This document shows, one piece after another, positions 46,395-56,296 of a stretch of DNA of 64,000 nucleotides. The stretch covers positions 62,001 through 126,000 of the forward strand of contig CAYMLO010000003.1 in assembly GCA_964390905.1 (NCBI GenBank), written 5' to 3'. The notes beneath the pieces are model-generated. The model was not told the origin of the DNA, ran no database searches, and worked only from the letters and a program-made list of their open reading frames with translations. Position 1 is the first letter of the stretch; each line of letters begins with the position of its first letter. This DNA is from JAFGLZ01 sp964390905. Its GTDB lineage: Bacteria; Planctomycetota; Phycisphaerae; UBA1845; JAFGLZ01. The position numbers were made by a program, and so were the translations under genes.

Positions 46395-46769
46395 CGGTCT
46401 GCCTAGCGGGATCCTATCGCACCGAAAACTTTAGCTTACCGCCGTTTGTGATACAGTCAATGACCTGGCGATGTCGCCAGATCCCGCCAATCGCCCGCCC
46501 AAAGAACCCGGCCAAAAGAAGACGAGTAAATCTTGAATTCCCACCCCGTTACTCATCTCATTATGTATTTCTACGCATCCGCATCGCGCCAGATGCAGGA
46601 TTGTCTCGCGGTCCATCGAATGGCCATCCCGGCGTCGTTTGGACACCCTCGCCCCCTCCGATAATAAGCCAATGGCCTCGCCCGCAGGACGAGGCCGTCT
46701 CACGTCGAGCCCGGTTGGCCTGCCCGCCGCCTTTCACGCCCGGCGACGGATTCTAAGCAAAGACTCCCA
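46395..46769. promoter_or_regulatory. Intergenic region between gspE and gspF, with a candidate minus-strand promoter and a palindrome
   Basis: This 375-bp gap is more AT-rich than its surroundings. On the minus strand TTGACT (46460-46455), a 16-nt spacer and TAAGCT (46438-46433) make a weak sigma70-like promoter 39 nt upstream of the gspF start. A perfect 16-bp palindrome, CTGGCGATGTCGCCAG (46465-46480), lies just upstream of the -35 box and could be an operator. A 90-codon open frame on the minus strand (46431-46703) has no family features and I do not call it a gene. Confidence 0.35.
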
Positions 46770-48470
46770 CTACGAGCGGGTGACCCGCATGACCTCCTCG
46801 ATCGTCGTTTGCCCCTTCGCCGCCTTCTCGAAACCGTCCTCGCGCAGCAGCATCAGCCCGTGTCGTCGCGCCACCTCGAGCAGCTTGCTGGCCGAGCTGC
46901 GCTGCACGATCAACTCCCGGATCTCCTCATTCATCAGCAGCAGCTCGTAGACGCCGACCCGCCCGACGTAGCCCGTGTTCAAACACTTCCTGCACCCGGT
47001 TCCGCGATACAACGGCTGGCCGGGCTGATAGGGAAAGTCGGGCGGCAAGGCCGCTGGATCCGGCTCGTACGCCTCCTTGCAGTCCGGGCAGATCCGACGG
47101 ACCAGCCGCTGGGCCATCACCCCTTCCAGCGAACTGCTGATCAGAAACGGCTCGATGCCCATGTCCAGCATTCGCGTCGGCGCGGTGGCCGCGTCGTTCG
47201 TGTGCAGCGTGCTGAACACCAGGTGGCCCGTCAGGGAAGCATTGATGGCCACCTCCGCCGTCTCGGCGTCCCGAATCTCACCCACCAGCACCACATCAGG
47301 GTCGTGACGCAGGAACGACCGCAACGCCCGGGCGAAATCCAGGCCGATCTTCCGCAAGACCTGGACCTGATTGACTCCCTCCAGGACGTACTCGATCGGG
47401 TCCTCGATCGTCAGGATCTTGATCTCGTCCGACACGATCTCCTTCAAGGACGCGTACAACGTCGTCGTCTTTCCGCTGCCGGTCGGGCCCGTGACCAGGA
47501 TGATCCCGTGGGGTTGCGCAATGAGGCGCCGGAAATTCTCCAGCAGCCGCTCGCCCATACCCAGCTCGGACAGCTCCACCAACGACATCTGCTTGTCGAG
47601 AATACGGAGCACCACGCCCTCACCGAACGCGGTGGGAATCACGCTGACACGGAAGTCGATCTCCCGGCCTTTGAACGTAACCTTGAAGCTGCCGTCCTGC
47701 GGCAGCCGCTTCTCGGCGATGTTCATGTTGGAGACAATCTTGATGCGGCTGATGATGGCGGCCTGGAAGCGGCGAATCTGCTGCGGGACGTTCGTGTTGT
47801 GCAGCACGCCGTCCACGCGATACCGGATCTTCAGGTCGTTCTCGTAGGGCTCGATGTGGATGTCGCTGGCCCGTTCGTTGATGGCCTCCTCCAGGATCTC
47901 GTGGACCAACCGGACCACGCTGGCCTCCTGGGCCATCTCGATGATGTCGCCGTTCTCGTCGACGCTGTCCGAGACGATCTCGAAGTCGTCCGTCTCCTCG
48001 ATCATCTCGCCGACCGTGTCGCCGCCCACGCCGTAATGCTTCTTGACGATACGGTCGATCTCGCTCTGGATCGCCAGGACCGGCTCGACCTTCAGGCCCG
48101 TCATCATGCGAAGCTCGTCGAAGGCGTACATGTCGAACGGGTCGCTGGTGGCCACGCGGAGCGTGTCGCTCGTCCGCTCGATGGGAATCAGCCCCCGGCG
48201 GTGCACCAGCTTGTTCGGCATGGCGCGGAGCATCTCCACGTCCACTTCCGTCTGGCTCAGATCGATCAAAGGAATGGACAGGTGTTCGCCAAGGACCTCC
48301 AGGACGTCGTGCTCCTCGACGAACCCCATGTTGACCAGAACGCGGTCGATTCGATCCGTTGGGCCCTTCCGGGCAGCCAACGCTTCTTCCAAGTTGTCCG
48401 CGGTGATCTTGCCCTTCTGGAGCAGGATCTCCCCGACGTTGACGGCTACACTACCTGCCGGCCCAGCCAC
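46770..48470 (-). CDS. gspE: Type II secretion / type IV pilus assembly ATPase GspE (PilB-like)
   Basis: This cytoplasmic hexameric ATPase powers pseudopilus assembly. The 566 residues have an MshEN-type N-terminal domain (VGEILLQKGKITADNLEEAL), Asp-box RASDIHIEPYEND (200-212), Walker A GPTGSGKTTT (328-337), Walker B DPDVVLVGEIRD (390-401), and His-box HLVFSTLHTNDAA. A zinc-binding tetracysteine (Cys461, 464, 493, 496) marks the GspE/PilB group and excludes PilT. The start is GTG at 48470, preceded by AAGGA. It is the first gene of the 33-kb secretion run; the region upstream should hold the main promoter. Confidence 0.96.
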   Translation of the reverse strand: MAGPAGSVAVNVGEILLQKGKITADNLEEALAARKGPTDRIDRVLVNMGFVEEHDVLEVLGEHLSIPLIDLSQTEVDVEMLRAMPNKLVHRRGLIPIERTSDTLRVATSDPFDMYAFDELRMMTGLKVEPVLAIQSEIDRIVKKHYGVGGDTVGEMIEETDDFEIVSDSVDENGDIIEMAQEASVVRLVHEILEEAINERASDIHIEPYENDLKIRYRVDGVLHNTNVPQQIRRFQAAIISRIKIVSNMNIAEKRLPQDGSFKVTFKGREIDFRVSVIPTAFGEGVVLRILDKQMSLVELSELGMGERLLENFRRLIAQPHGIILVTGPTGSGKTTTLYASLKEIVSDEIKILTIEDPIEYVLEGVNQVQVLRKIGLDFARALRSFLRHDPDVVLVGEIRDAETAEVAINASLTGHLVFSTLHTNDAATAPTRMLDMGIEPFLISSSLEGVMAQRLVRRICPDCKEAYEPDPAALPPDFPYQPGQPLYRGTGCRKCLNTGYVGRVGVYELLLMNEEIRELIVQRSSASKLLEVARRHGLMLLREDGFEKAAKGQTTIEEVMRVTRS

Positions 48471-48864
48471 TACAGTTACGTCCTTTCTTCAGACCGTCTC
48501 AGCGCGAGGAACCCGCCCGACCCACCTCCCAAGCGACATGTCGCGATCAGGTTCCCACCGACATTGATCGGCCAGGCGGGGGGGGACGTCACGCACCATG
48601 TCCGGACCCCGCCCCCGGCTCGAAGTCTCCTCGTTATAACCGTCAGTCGGCCGCTCGTTGCAAAGAAACCACCACCAAATCGAGCTGCGGAAAACGGCCA
48701 AACACTTACTTCTGAATTTGGCGCTCCTGTTTTGAGAAAATGCAAATCCACACCCCTGCCAGGCCCGTCTTTGTGATTATTCCAGGATGATTCGTCGTGT
48801 ACCTTGACCTCAGGCTGGCAGAGCCGTCCCCGGATTTTTCGCCCCACCCCCTTGGCCTGCCTGC
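48471..48864. promoter_or_regulatory. 394-bp intergenic region upstream of the secretion locus
   Basis: This gap lies between the 3' end of the creatininase-family gene and gspE. Its segment at about 48650-48790 is AT-richer than the surroundings, and probably contains the promoter for gspE and the genes after it. I could not find a convincing -35/-10 pair or sigma54 site. No open frame here shows family features. Confidence 0.3.
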
Positions 48865-49635
48865 TCAGGCCTGGACCCGCTTGAGGAGCTGCTCGGCTTT
48901 CTTGATCATCCCCTTGACGATCAGGTCGCACGCCGCCCTGCCGAGCTGTCTGCTCGCATGGACCCGCGGATCCTCGCCCCCCACCCCGATCAAGGGTTCG
49001 TCGGCCGGCCGGCCCCGAAAGACGCTCATGTCCACGCACCCGGGCCGCAAGGCCATCAGATAGGACGTCTCCCACTTGGCCGCGTGGTCGCCGCCGACCT
49101 TGTCCTTGCCCATCGCAGGAACGTCGAAATGAAACTCGATTCCCACAAACGCCCTGCAGTCCTTGCGCTCCTTGTTGAACGTCTCGGTCACCGGCAGGGC
49201 CCATTCGTACAGCGGGTAGTGGCCGGTCAGAATAACGATCGCCTTGAACCCCAGCGTATAGATTTGGATCAGCGTGTGTCGGACCAGCGCCTGGTAGAAC
49301 GCGACCTGCTCTTCGGCCGTCGTGCCGAACGGATTCTTGGCGAAGTGGGACCGTTTGAGCTTCATCGCCTTGCAGATCTTGTCGGCGTCGTGGGCGTTGG
49401 TCTCCATCAGATGGCTGATGCGCGGCTCACCGTACCACAAAACGGGCAGGGCAAGCCCCCCTCCGCGCCGGGCCGCCAGCTCGCACAACTTCTGCGCCTT
49501 GAGCGCGTCGTTGCCCACGGCCATGTGCTCGCCATGCCACTCCAGCCCACCGAGCGGCAGGTAGGCCACCGGCTTGGCGCGCCGCGCCGGCACGATCTCG
49601 TACGGCAGCATCTCTTCGTAGCGAACCTTTTTCAC
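48865..49635 (-). CDS. Creatininase-family amidohydrolase-like protein
   Basis: The family includes creatinine amidohydrolase and MftE-type peptidases, metal-dependent hydrolases of small amides. The 256 residues begin at GTG 49635, preceded by GAGGAGGA. Family motifs visible are VAYLPLGGLEWHGEHMAVGNDAL (the Glu and His of the metal site lie in the GGLEWHG run), ILTGHYPLYEW, GGDHAAKWETSYLMALRP. The GGDHA.. and ETS residues match the second part of the metal site. The GH after ILT replaces the usual GNGGN. The substrate is unknown. It lies 113 bp after the MFS transporter gene and may be co-transcribed with it. Confidence 0.85.
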   Translation of the reverse strand: MKKVRYEEMLPYEIVPARRAKPVAYLPLGGLEWHGEHMAVGNDALKAQKLCELAARRGGGLALPVLWYGEPRISHLMETNAHDADKICKAMKLKRSHFAKNPFGTTAEEQVAFYQALVRHTLIQIYTLGFKAIVILTGHYPLYEWALPVTETFNKERKDCRAFVGIEFHFDVPAMGKDKVGGDHAAKWETSYLMALRPGCVDMSVFRGRPADEPLIGVGGEDPRVHASRQLGRAACDLIVKGMIKKAEQLLKRVQA

Positions 49636-49748
49636 CGTTGCGTCCTCCTCAATACGAGGCCCCGAACACATCCCCCGCCAGCCCAATCCGACGCCGTCGA
49701 TACTCCTGAGAACCGCGCCAAGACGCGTACCACAACAGCAACCCGCTG

Positions 49749-50969
49749 TCACGACGACGACGAGGCGGCGACGACAGGCTGGGCCGTTCGCCTCCGCACA
49801 AAGACGGTCACCTGCGCCAGCATACCCACGACCAGAAGCGCAGCGCAGATCGGATAGGCGGCGCGAAGGGCGATGTGCTCGGTGATCCAGCCGGCCCCGT
49901 ACGAACCCGTAACCATGCCCGCCGACAAGAGCAACTCATGGATGGCCATCCGCCGGGCGCGTCGGACCCCGCCGCTGACGCCGTAGAACAAATTCGAGCT
50001 ATAGGTCACCCCGACGCAAGCCCCCCCGACGATCATGCAAAGAGCCATTTGCCACCACGTGCCGACCATCAGCAACGCCAGCACCGTCAGGATCAGCAGG
50101 ACCTGTGCGGCAAAGAAGACCGACACCCGATAGTGCCAGCGGTGGCTGCGTCCCAACAGGTAGAACGACAGGGCCATCGCCACGCTCAGGCTCATCTGGA
50201 CCGGGCCAAAGCCCTTGGCCCGGATTCCCAGGAAGATCGCCAGCGATGGAAGCTGGAACCGAAACACCCCCATGATCACGTAGGTGAGGTAATGGGCGAT
50301 CCGGGCCATCGGTCGGAAGACCGCGTTTCGCGCGACGTCGACGCCGTCAACGTCGTCTCCATTCGCCTCGACCCCAGGAGCGCTGGTGGGCTCGGGAGAT
50401 CGGATCACCGTGACGATGACGATGGCTGCCACCAACCAAGCGATCCCGACGTAGAACGGCAGTACCCGATACGTCTCATACAGCCACCCACCGAGCAGCG
50501 GGCCAATCATCATGCCCGTCGACCAACTGACGTTGAACAAACTGAGCCGACGATTCAGGCTGGGCCCCTCGTGGCCGCTCGAGATCCACCCCATGATCGG
50601 CGGCCAGAACAGCCCAGAGGTCATGCCGTACACTGCGTTGGCGAGGAACAGGACCGTCAGGTTGGGCGCGGCGCTGATGATGAACATCATGGCCGCGATG
50701 ACGCTCAGCCCCATCCGGACGAGCAACCGCGGATCGAACCGGTCGACCCGGCCGCCGAACAGCAACAGACCGACCATGTAGGACCCCGTCCAAATCGCGC
50801 CCACGCCGCCAATGGCGGTCGGGCCGCCGCCGAGACGATTCGCCTCGAACGGGACCAGCAACATCACCATCCCGGCGCACGTCGCCTTCAGCAGGACCGG
50901 AACGTACAACGAGAACAGCCGCTGACGCCAGCGAAGCAGGACCAGCGTTCGGATCGGTTGAAGTGCCAC
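49749..50969 (-). CDS. Major facilitator superfamily transporter
   Basis: The 406-residue product is almost entirely hydrophobic, with about 12 predicted helices in two halves. The first half has IWTGSYMVGLLLFGGRVDRFDPRLLVRMG, corresponding to the MFS loop 2-3 motif G-x3-D-R, and FLANAVYGMTSGLFWPPIMGW. NVSWSTGMMIGPLLGGWLYE is the usual helix-5 motif C region. A polar loop with acidic residues (EANGDDVDGVD) separates the halves. Substrate cannot be told. It lies next to the creatininase-like gene and 93 bp after rsgA. Confidence 0.88.
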   Translation of the reverse strand: MALQPIRTLVLLRWRQRLFSLYVPVLLKATCAGMVMLLVPFEANRLGGGPTAIGGVGAIWTGSYMVGLLLFGGRVDRFDPRLLVRMGLSVIAAMMFIISAAPNLTVLFLANAVYGMTSGLFWPPIMGWISSGHEGPSLNRRLSLFNVSWSTGMMIGPLLGGWLYETYRVLPFYVGIAWLVAAIVIVTVIRSPEPTSAPGVEANGDDVDGVDVARNAVFRPMARIAHYLTYVIMGVFRFQLPSLAIFLGIRAKGFGPVQMSLSVAMALSFYLLGRSHRWHYRVSVFFAAQVLLILTVLALLMVGTWWQMALCMIVGGACVGVTYSSNLFYGVSGGVRRARRMAIHELLLSAGMVTGSYGAGWITEHIALRAAYPICAALLVVGMLAQVTVFVRRRTAQPVVAASSSS

Positions 50970-51062
50970 CAGGTTCCCTCTTCAGCGCACCGGCACAATT
51001 CGCGGCATGATACGCGCGGCAAGACGCCCCGGGCAACTCCGCAACGGGTGCCGCAGCGCAGC

Positions 51063-52259
51063 CTACTCCTCCATGGTCCGGGACTGTCCGGTCTGGCGGG
51101 CAGCGTCGAGCTCGATGAGCTCATCCAGCATCCGCAGGTAGCTCTCGTATCGCTCGGGATGAATGCCCCCTTCGGCGACGCCTTGCTTGACGCCGCAGTC
51201 CACTTCTTCCTCGTTCGTGTGTGCGCAGTCAGGATACTTGCACCGGTCCAGCCACGGCTCGAAGTCGGGGAAATGCGCCTCGAGTTCGCCGGGCTCGATG
51301 CCCGTCATCTCGAACTGACGGATGCCCGGGGTGTCGACGACGTAGCCGCCCCGGCCGAGCTTGAGCAGTTCGGCCGTCGACGTGGTGTGCCGTCCCTTGA
51401 AGGTGTCCTCGCTGACTTCCGCGACGCGAAGCTCCAGGTCTGGCTGGATGGCGTTGAGCAACGAGCTCTTGCCCGTGCCGCTCTGACCGGCCAGGACCGA
51501 GACCTTGTCCTCGAGCCGCACCGCCAGTTCGTCCACGCCCTGCCCCGTCACCGCGCTGGTGGCAAGCGTGTCCACGCCCAGGTCCCTGAACCGTTCGATG
51601 ACCTCCTCTGCCAGGCCCTCGGTGTCCAGATCGATCTTGTTGACGCACAGGACCGGATGCAGCTCGCCTACCGAGGCGGCGACCAGGTAGCGATCGATCA
51701 AGTGTGGTTTGATGAGCGGCAGGATGACCGACGCGATGATGATCACCTGGTCCACGTTGGCGGCGATCGTGTGCTCGCGGTCGCCGTAGCGGCGGGTCAA
51801 TTGGCTTCGTCGCTCCGCGACCGCCTCGATGACCCCCTCGCGCTCGACGCCCTCCTCGTCGGCCACGACGGTAAACCGAACGCAGTCGCCGACGGCCAAC
51901 GGATTCCGGTGCTCGATCAGACGGGTCTTGAGGACCCGCCGCACGGCGCAAGGCCAGATCTGCTGACCATCGTCCACTTCGGCGATCTGCCCGCGCATCG
52001 CCAGGACGATGCCCTCCCCCTGCTCGTCCGACGGCGCCGCGGCTGGCTGACCGTCGTCATCGACGATGATGGTTCGCTTGCGGCTCAGCTCCCCCTTGCG
52101 GTTGAGCCGTTCGACGGTGGTCTCGTCCTCCCGTTCGAACCGACCCTCACGATACCACTGGGTCCAGCCCTTCTCGCGCCCCGGCGCGAGCCGGTTGCTG
52201 CGGAAGTGGACCCGCACCTTCCGCCCCTTCTTAGACTGCTTGCCCTTGCGTTTGCTCAT
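51063..52259 (-). CDS. rsgA: Ribosome small-subunit-dependent GTPase A (RsgA/YjeQ)
   Basis: RsgA checks the 30S decoding centre late in ribosome maturation. The 398 residues have the circularly permuted GTPase order: G4 NKID (207-210), G5 SAVTG, G1 GQSGTGKSS (258-266), G2 GRHTTS, and G3 DTPG (309-312). The C-terminal zinc knuckle has Cys340, Cys345, His347 and Cys355. An OB-fold precedes the GTPase domain. The N-terminus has a basic extension (SKRKGKQSKKGRKVRVHFR) and an extra region to about residue 80, making it longer than E. coli RsgA (350). ATG 52259 is chosen; GTG 52274 is possible. Confidence 0.95.
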   Translation of the reverse strand: MSKRKGKQSKKGRKVRVHFRSNRLAPGREKGWTQWYREGRFEREDETTVERLNRKGELSRKRTIIVDDDGQPAAAPSDEQGEGIVLAMRGQIAEVDDGQQIWPCAVRRVLKTRLIEHRNPLAVGDCVRFTVVADEEGVEREGVIEAVAERRSQLTRRYGDREHTIAANVDQVIIIASVILPLIKPHLIDRYLVAASVGELHPVLCVNKIDLDTEGLAEEVIERFRDLGVDTLATSAVTGQGVDELAVRLEDKVSVLAGQSGTGKSSLLNAIQPDLELRVAEVSEDTFKGRHTTSTAELLKLGRGGYVVDTPGIRQFEMTGIEPGELEAHFPDFEPWLDRCKYPDCAHTNEEEVDCGVKQGVAEGGIHPERYESYLRMLDELIELDAARQTGQSRTMEE

Positions 52260-52372
52260 GACCCTCCAGGCCACGGTTCAGTCGGACACCCACGATCATT
52301 GTCCGAAATGACGTTCGCGCCTGTCAAGCCATGGCGTCACCATGGCGATCCGATGCCCCCAGGAACCGGGCG

Positions 52373-55300
52373 CTACTTCGCCGATTGCCCGGTCAGCGCG
52401 GCGTGCAGGTTGTCGAAGCGGGCCGTCAGGCTATCCCCCTCCTGGCGAGCTTGTCCGGTGATAGCGACGCGGATGTCGTTGCGCCAACTCACTTCCACGT
52501 CGCCGATCTCCTTCCCGTCGAGAAGCAGATGGACGGAGTCGCCGTCGTGGATCAGCTTCATGACGTGCCGGCCCGTGTCGGTGGCCTTGAGCAGCTCGAC
52601 GCCGTTGCCCATCCGGCCGTTGAGGTTGTAGGACCAGGTCTTCGTCTCGGTGTCCTGCGAGAACATGATGAAGCTGGCCGGATCGACCCACAGCCACAGG
52701 CTCGTTCGCGTGCCCGTGCCCTTGGGCTCCAGCGCCACGCGATCGATCTGCACCTCGAGCTGATTGCCATCGCCAACAGAAAACGCCCCGCGCGACATTA
52801 GCGTCCTGCCCGCCCAGTAGTTGACGCCCGTCGTGCCGGCGAAGACCAGTTGACCGTCGACCGGCCGAGACGTGATGCCCGACGGGGCCAGGCTCTCCAG
52901 CCCCTGATCGATCACCTCCCACTTCCCCTCGTCCACGTGTGGACCAGCGAAGTCGTCCACCAGCTTGGCGAGCGCGGGCGGCGGCGGCGGCAGTTCATAC
53001 CCCGTCGGCGGCGGTTTGCCGACGCCGCCGGCGACCAGGAGGTACTGACCCGCGCCAGACCGAAAGACGGCGAAGTCTCCCGCCATCCCCACAAAAGTGA
53101 TGCCCTCGACGCTGCCCGCGTACCGACCATCCTTCACCATCGGCCAGCGTCCCTCACTGATGGTGAACTTCCGCTTCCCGAACGTCGGAACCAGGATACG
53201 GGCCGTCGTGTTCGCCGGAATCGAGACCCACAGGCGAAACGCGCCCTCGCGGAGCTGCCAGTTGCTCACGATCGGGCCGTACACCGACCACACGCTCGCC
53301 CTGACCCACGTCAGATCGCCGGCCGGTCGCGGCTGGATGCGGATCTGACGGAAGCCCGGCTCGGTCATCACGATCCCGGCGAGGGACTCGTAGAACCACT
53401 CGCCGACCGCACCCAACGCGAAGTGGTTCCGCGAGTTCATCTTCGGACCCGCCGTGTCGCTGTTCCACAACTCCCAGATCGTGGTCGCGCCCTTACCGAC
53501 CATGTATCCCCATGACGGATACGTGGTCTGGATCGCCAGCCGCCAGGCCACCTCGTGATAGCCCGCGCGTGTCAGCACCGGATTGAGGTAGCCCGTGCCC
53601 AAGAACCCCGTGGTCAGATGGAACCGGCGGCGGACGACGTCATCGACGACGTTGTAGGCGACCGCCTCGGCCCGATGCGGCGGGACCAGGCCGAAGAACA
53701 ACGGCAGCAGATTCGCCGTCTGCGTCCCGCCCGGGTACTGATTCGTCTGCCGGTTCAGGAACTTGTCGTTGAAGGCGTAGCGGATCTGGCGCGCCAGCTC
53801 CGCGTACTTCTCGGCGTCAGCGGTTCGCCCGATCGCGCGGGCCATCTTCGATATCAGCACGCAGTCGTAATAGTAGTAGGCCGCACTGATGGGCTTCTTC
53901 GGTGAGGGCAGCACGGCGATCCAGTCGCCGTAGCCATCGCGCTCGTAGAGATGGCCCTTGCTGTGGCGGGTGATGTACGCGACCCACGCGGCCATGCAGT
54001 CGTAGTTCTCCTCGATGATCCGCGTATCGCCGGTGTGCCGGTACACCTGCCACGGCACGATGATGCAGGCATCGCCCCAGGCGGGTTTGGCGGGCCCTCT
54101 GCCGTTGCTCGGGTTCACGTCCCGCACCGCGCCGTCGGGTCCCTGGCAGTCGGCAATGTCGCGCATCCACTTCGTGTAGAACCGCGCCATGTCCAGGTTC
54201 CAGCACGAGGTGTTGCAGAAGATCTGCGCGTCGCCCGTCCAGCCCAGCCGCTCGTCACGCTGCGGGCAGTCGGTCGGCACGCTGTACAAGTTCCCCCGAA
54301 GGCCCCACAGGATGTTGTGCTGAAGCCGGTTGACCAGATCGTTCGAGCATTCGAACCTGCCGATCTGCGGCTCACCCGAGCAGACCATCCGCGCGATGAG
54401 AGCATCCGAGCCCGGCCTGCCCGGGAACCCCGTCACCTCCACGTAGCGGAACCCGTGGTAGGTGAACCGCGGCTCCCAGACCTCCACGCCTTCGCCCTTG
54501 AGGATATAGACGTCGGTGGCCCTGGCACTGCGGAGGTTGGCGGTGTAGAACTCACCGGCCGGTTTGAGCACCTCGGCATGCCGGAGCGTGATCTTGTCGC
54601 CGCGCTTCCCCTTGACCTTCAACCGAACCCAGCCGGTCAGGTTCTGGCCGAAGTCGAAGATGAACACCCCCGGGGTCGACTCGGTGACGCTGACGGCCAG
54701 CAGGTCCTGGATCGGCCGGATCGTCTGCTTGACCTGTGGCACCAGCGTGTCGATGGGTTGCGCGGCGACCTCGACGGACCGCCACGCCGCGTCGTCGAAG
54801 CCGGGCTGATCCCATCCGGGCCTCTCGAGCCGCGCATCATACGTCTCGCCGTCATAGATGCAGTCTCTGTAGATCGGACTGATGGTGGCCTTCCAGTTCG
54901 TGTCCGTGACCACCAACGCGTGCGACCCATCGGCGTATTCCACGTCGAGCTGCAGGATCAACCGCAGCGACTCGCGTCCGGGCTGGTTCCGTTCGCCGCC
55001 GATCCGACCGTGCCACCAGCCATTTCCAAGGATGGCACCGACCGCGTTGGCCCCCTCGCGCAGCAGCGGCGTCACGTCGTAAGTCTGGTACTGGACGCGT
55101 TTGTGGAACTGGGTCCATCCCGGCGTCAGGCAACCGTCTCCCACGCGCCGATCGTTCAGGCGGAGTTCGTACGCCCCCAGCCCGCAGACGTAGGCCCGGG
55201 CGCGTCGGATGTCCCGGACGGCCCGCTTCAGGCTGAACTCGCGCCGCATCACCATCGACCGCAGCGGGCGTTTCTTGCCCGCGTCGGGCGCGCCCCCCCA

Positions 55301-56260
55301 CGGCTTGCAGCCGAACTTGCCGATGACGCCGGCCTTGACCCACTTGCCGTCGTCGAAATCCAGGGCCGTCCAGTTCTTCTCTTCGCGGGCAGAGGTCTTC
55401 CACTCGCCGTCAGAGCGCACCCAGACGCGTTTGCCATTGTCCAGGTCGACGCACATGGCAAGCCGGAACCCGGCGAGACTCCCCTCGTTCCAGGGGGCGA
55501 CGGCGATGACGTTCTTGCCGGCGCGAAGCCTGGCGGCCACGTCGAAGTCGTAGGTCGTCTGCCAGTCGTCGCCGCCGCCGATCTTCTGACCGTTCACGAA
55601 GAGCACAAACTTGTTGTCGGCCGTGCAGCGGACCCGCGCCCGCCTGACCTTGGACGCCGGGTCCAGCTCGAAGGACTTTCGCAGGTAGATGGTCTGGTTG
55701 TTGCCCTTCGCGGTGGGATGCCAGATCCACTTGCCATGTCGCCAGCCCGGCGGATCGCCCGTGACGGTCGACTGAAGCGGCTTGGGGTGGATCCACCGCG
55801 CCACCCAATCGGCCGGCTCGCGCAGACCCATGCTCCACGACGCGGGCCCGCCAAATGGAGACGCCACGTCCTCCGCGTCCCATGTCCGCACCCGCCAGTG
55901 GTAGGTCTTGCCGCTCCGCACGGGGAACCCCGCATAGGGAACGTGGACGGATTGGTCGCTGACCACCTTGCCGCTGTCCCAGACGTCCGGTTGGCCGCCA
56001 GCCAGGCGCTCTGGGCTGCTGGCGACCTGGATCTGATAGGCCGTCTGGCGCGCCCCCCGCCTGGCGTCGTTGACGTACCACGAGAGCCGCGGCACGGACG
56101 TCGCGATGGCGATCGGATTCTCCTGATACTCGCATCGAAGATGGGTCGGTGCGCCCGCCTTGCCGAACGCCGCCCCCGATGATGCGCCCCACACGACACC
56201 CACCAGGGGCAACCACGCGAATCCCCGACGGACGGGAACGGACTGACGCATATCTGACAT
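52373..56260 (-). CDS. Secreted GH78 alpha-L-rhamnosidase with C-terminal beta-sandwich
   Basis: GH78 enzymes remove terminal alpha-L-rhamnose from polysaccharides and glycosides. The 1,295-residue product begins with an export signal (RRGFAWLPLVGVVWGASSGAAFG). The domains follow the family: an N-terminal fibronectin-like domain (SWYVNDARRGARQTAYQIQVA), the rhamnosidase N domain with FVNGQKIGGGDDW, the concanavalin-like domain (YVCGLGAYELRLNDRRVGD), and an (alpha/alpha)6 barrel. DCPQRDERLGWTGDAQIF (about residue 663-680) carries the catalytic acids, and TTIWELWNS the distal Glu. After the C-domain, residues from about 1098 form an extra laminin-G-like beta-sandwich (VDDFAGPHVDEGKWEVI). It lies 36 bp downstream of the GHL10-type gene's end. 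Confidence 0.93.
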   Translation of the reverse strand: MSDMRQSVPVRRGFAWLPLVGVVWGASSGAAFGKAGAPTHLRCEYQENPIAIATSVPRLSWYVNDARRGARQTAYQIQVASSPERLAGGQPDVWDSGKVVSDQSVHVPYAGFPVRSGKTYHWRVRTWDAEDVASPFGGPASWSMGLREPADWVARWIHPKPLQSTVTGDPPGWRHGKWIWHPTAKGNNQTIYLRKSFELDPASKVRRARVRCTADNKFVLFVNGQKIGGGDDWQTTYDFDVAARLRAGKNVIAVAPWNEGSLAGFRLAMCVDLDNGKRVWVRSDGEWKTSAREEKNWTALDFDDGKWVKAGVIGKFGCKPWGGAPDAGKKRPLRSMVMRREFSLKRAVRDIRRARAYVCGLGAYELRLNDRRVGDGCLTPGWTQFHKRVQYQTYDVTPLLREGANAVGAILGNGWWHGRIGGERNQPGRESLRLILQLDVEYADGSHALVVTDTNWKATISPIYRDCIYDGETYDARLERPGWDQPGFDDAAWRSVEVAAQPIDTLVPQVKQTIRPIQDLLAVSVTESTPGVFIFDFGQNLTGWVRLKVKGKRGDKITLRHAEVLKPAGEFYTANLRSARATDVYILKGEGVEVWEPRFTYHGFRYVEVTGFPGRPGSDALIARMVCSGEPQIGRFECSNDLVNRLQHNILWGLRGNLYSVPTDCPQRDERLGWTGDAQIFCNTSCWNLDMARFYTKWMRDIADCQGPDGAVRDVNPSNGRGPAKPAWGDACIIVPWQVYRHTGDTRIIEENYDCMAAWVAYITRHSKGHLYERDGYGDWIAVLPSPKKPISAAYYYYDCVLISKMARAIGRTADAEKYAELARQIRYAFNDKFLNRQTNQYPGGTQTANLLPLFFGLVPPHRAEAVAYNVVDDVVRRRFHLTTGFLGTGYLNPVLTRAGYHEVAWRLAIQTTYPSWGYMVGKGATTIWELWNSDTAGPKMNSRNHFALGAVGEWFYESLAGIVMTEPGFRQIRIQPRPAGDLTWVRASVWSVYGPIVSNWQLREGAFRLWVSIPANTTARILVPTFGKRKFTISEGRWPMVKDGRYAGSVEGITFVGMAGDFAVFRSGAGQYLLVAGGVGKPPPTGYELPPPPPALAKLVDDFAGPHVDEGKWEVIDQGLESLAPSGITSRPVDGQLVFAGTTGVNYWAGRTLMSRGAFSVGDGNQLEVQIDRVALEPKGTGTRTSLWLWVDPASFIMFSQDTETKTWSYNLNGRMGNGVELLKATDTGRHVMKLIHDGDSVHLLLDGKEIGDVEVSWRNDIRVAITGQARQEGDSLTARFDNLHAALTGQSAK

Positions 56261-56296
56261 GACGGATGACTCCTGCGTTCCTCCGATTGGCTCTGC

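Noticed and set aside
46431..46703. 90-codon minus-strand open frame between gspE and gspF
   Set aside because: No family features, no good ribosome-binding site, and it covers the candidate promoter and palindrome.
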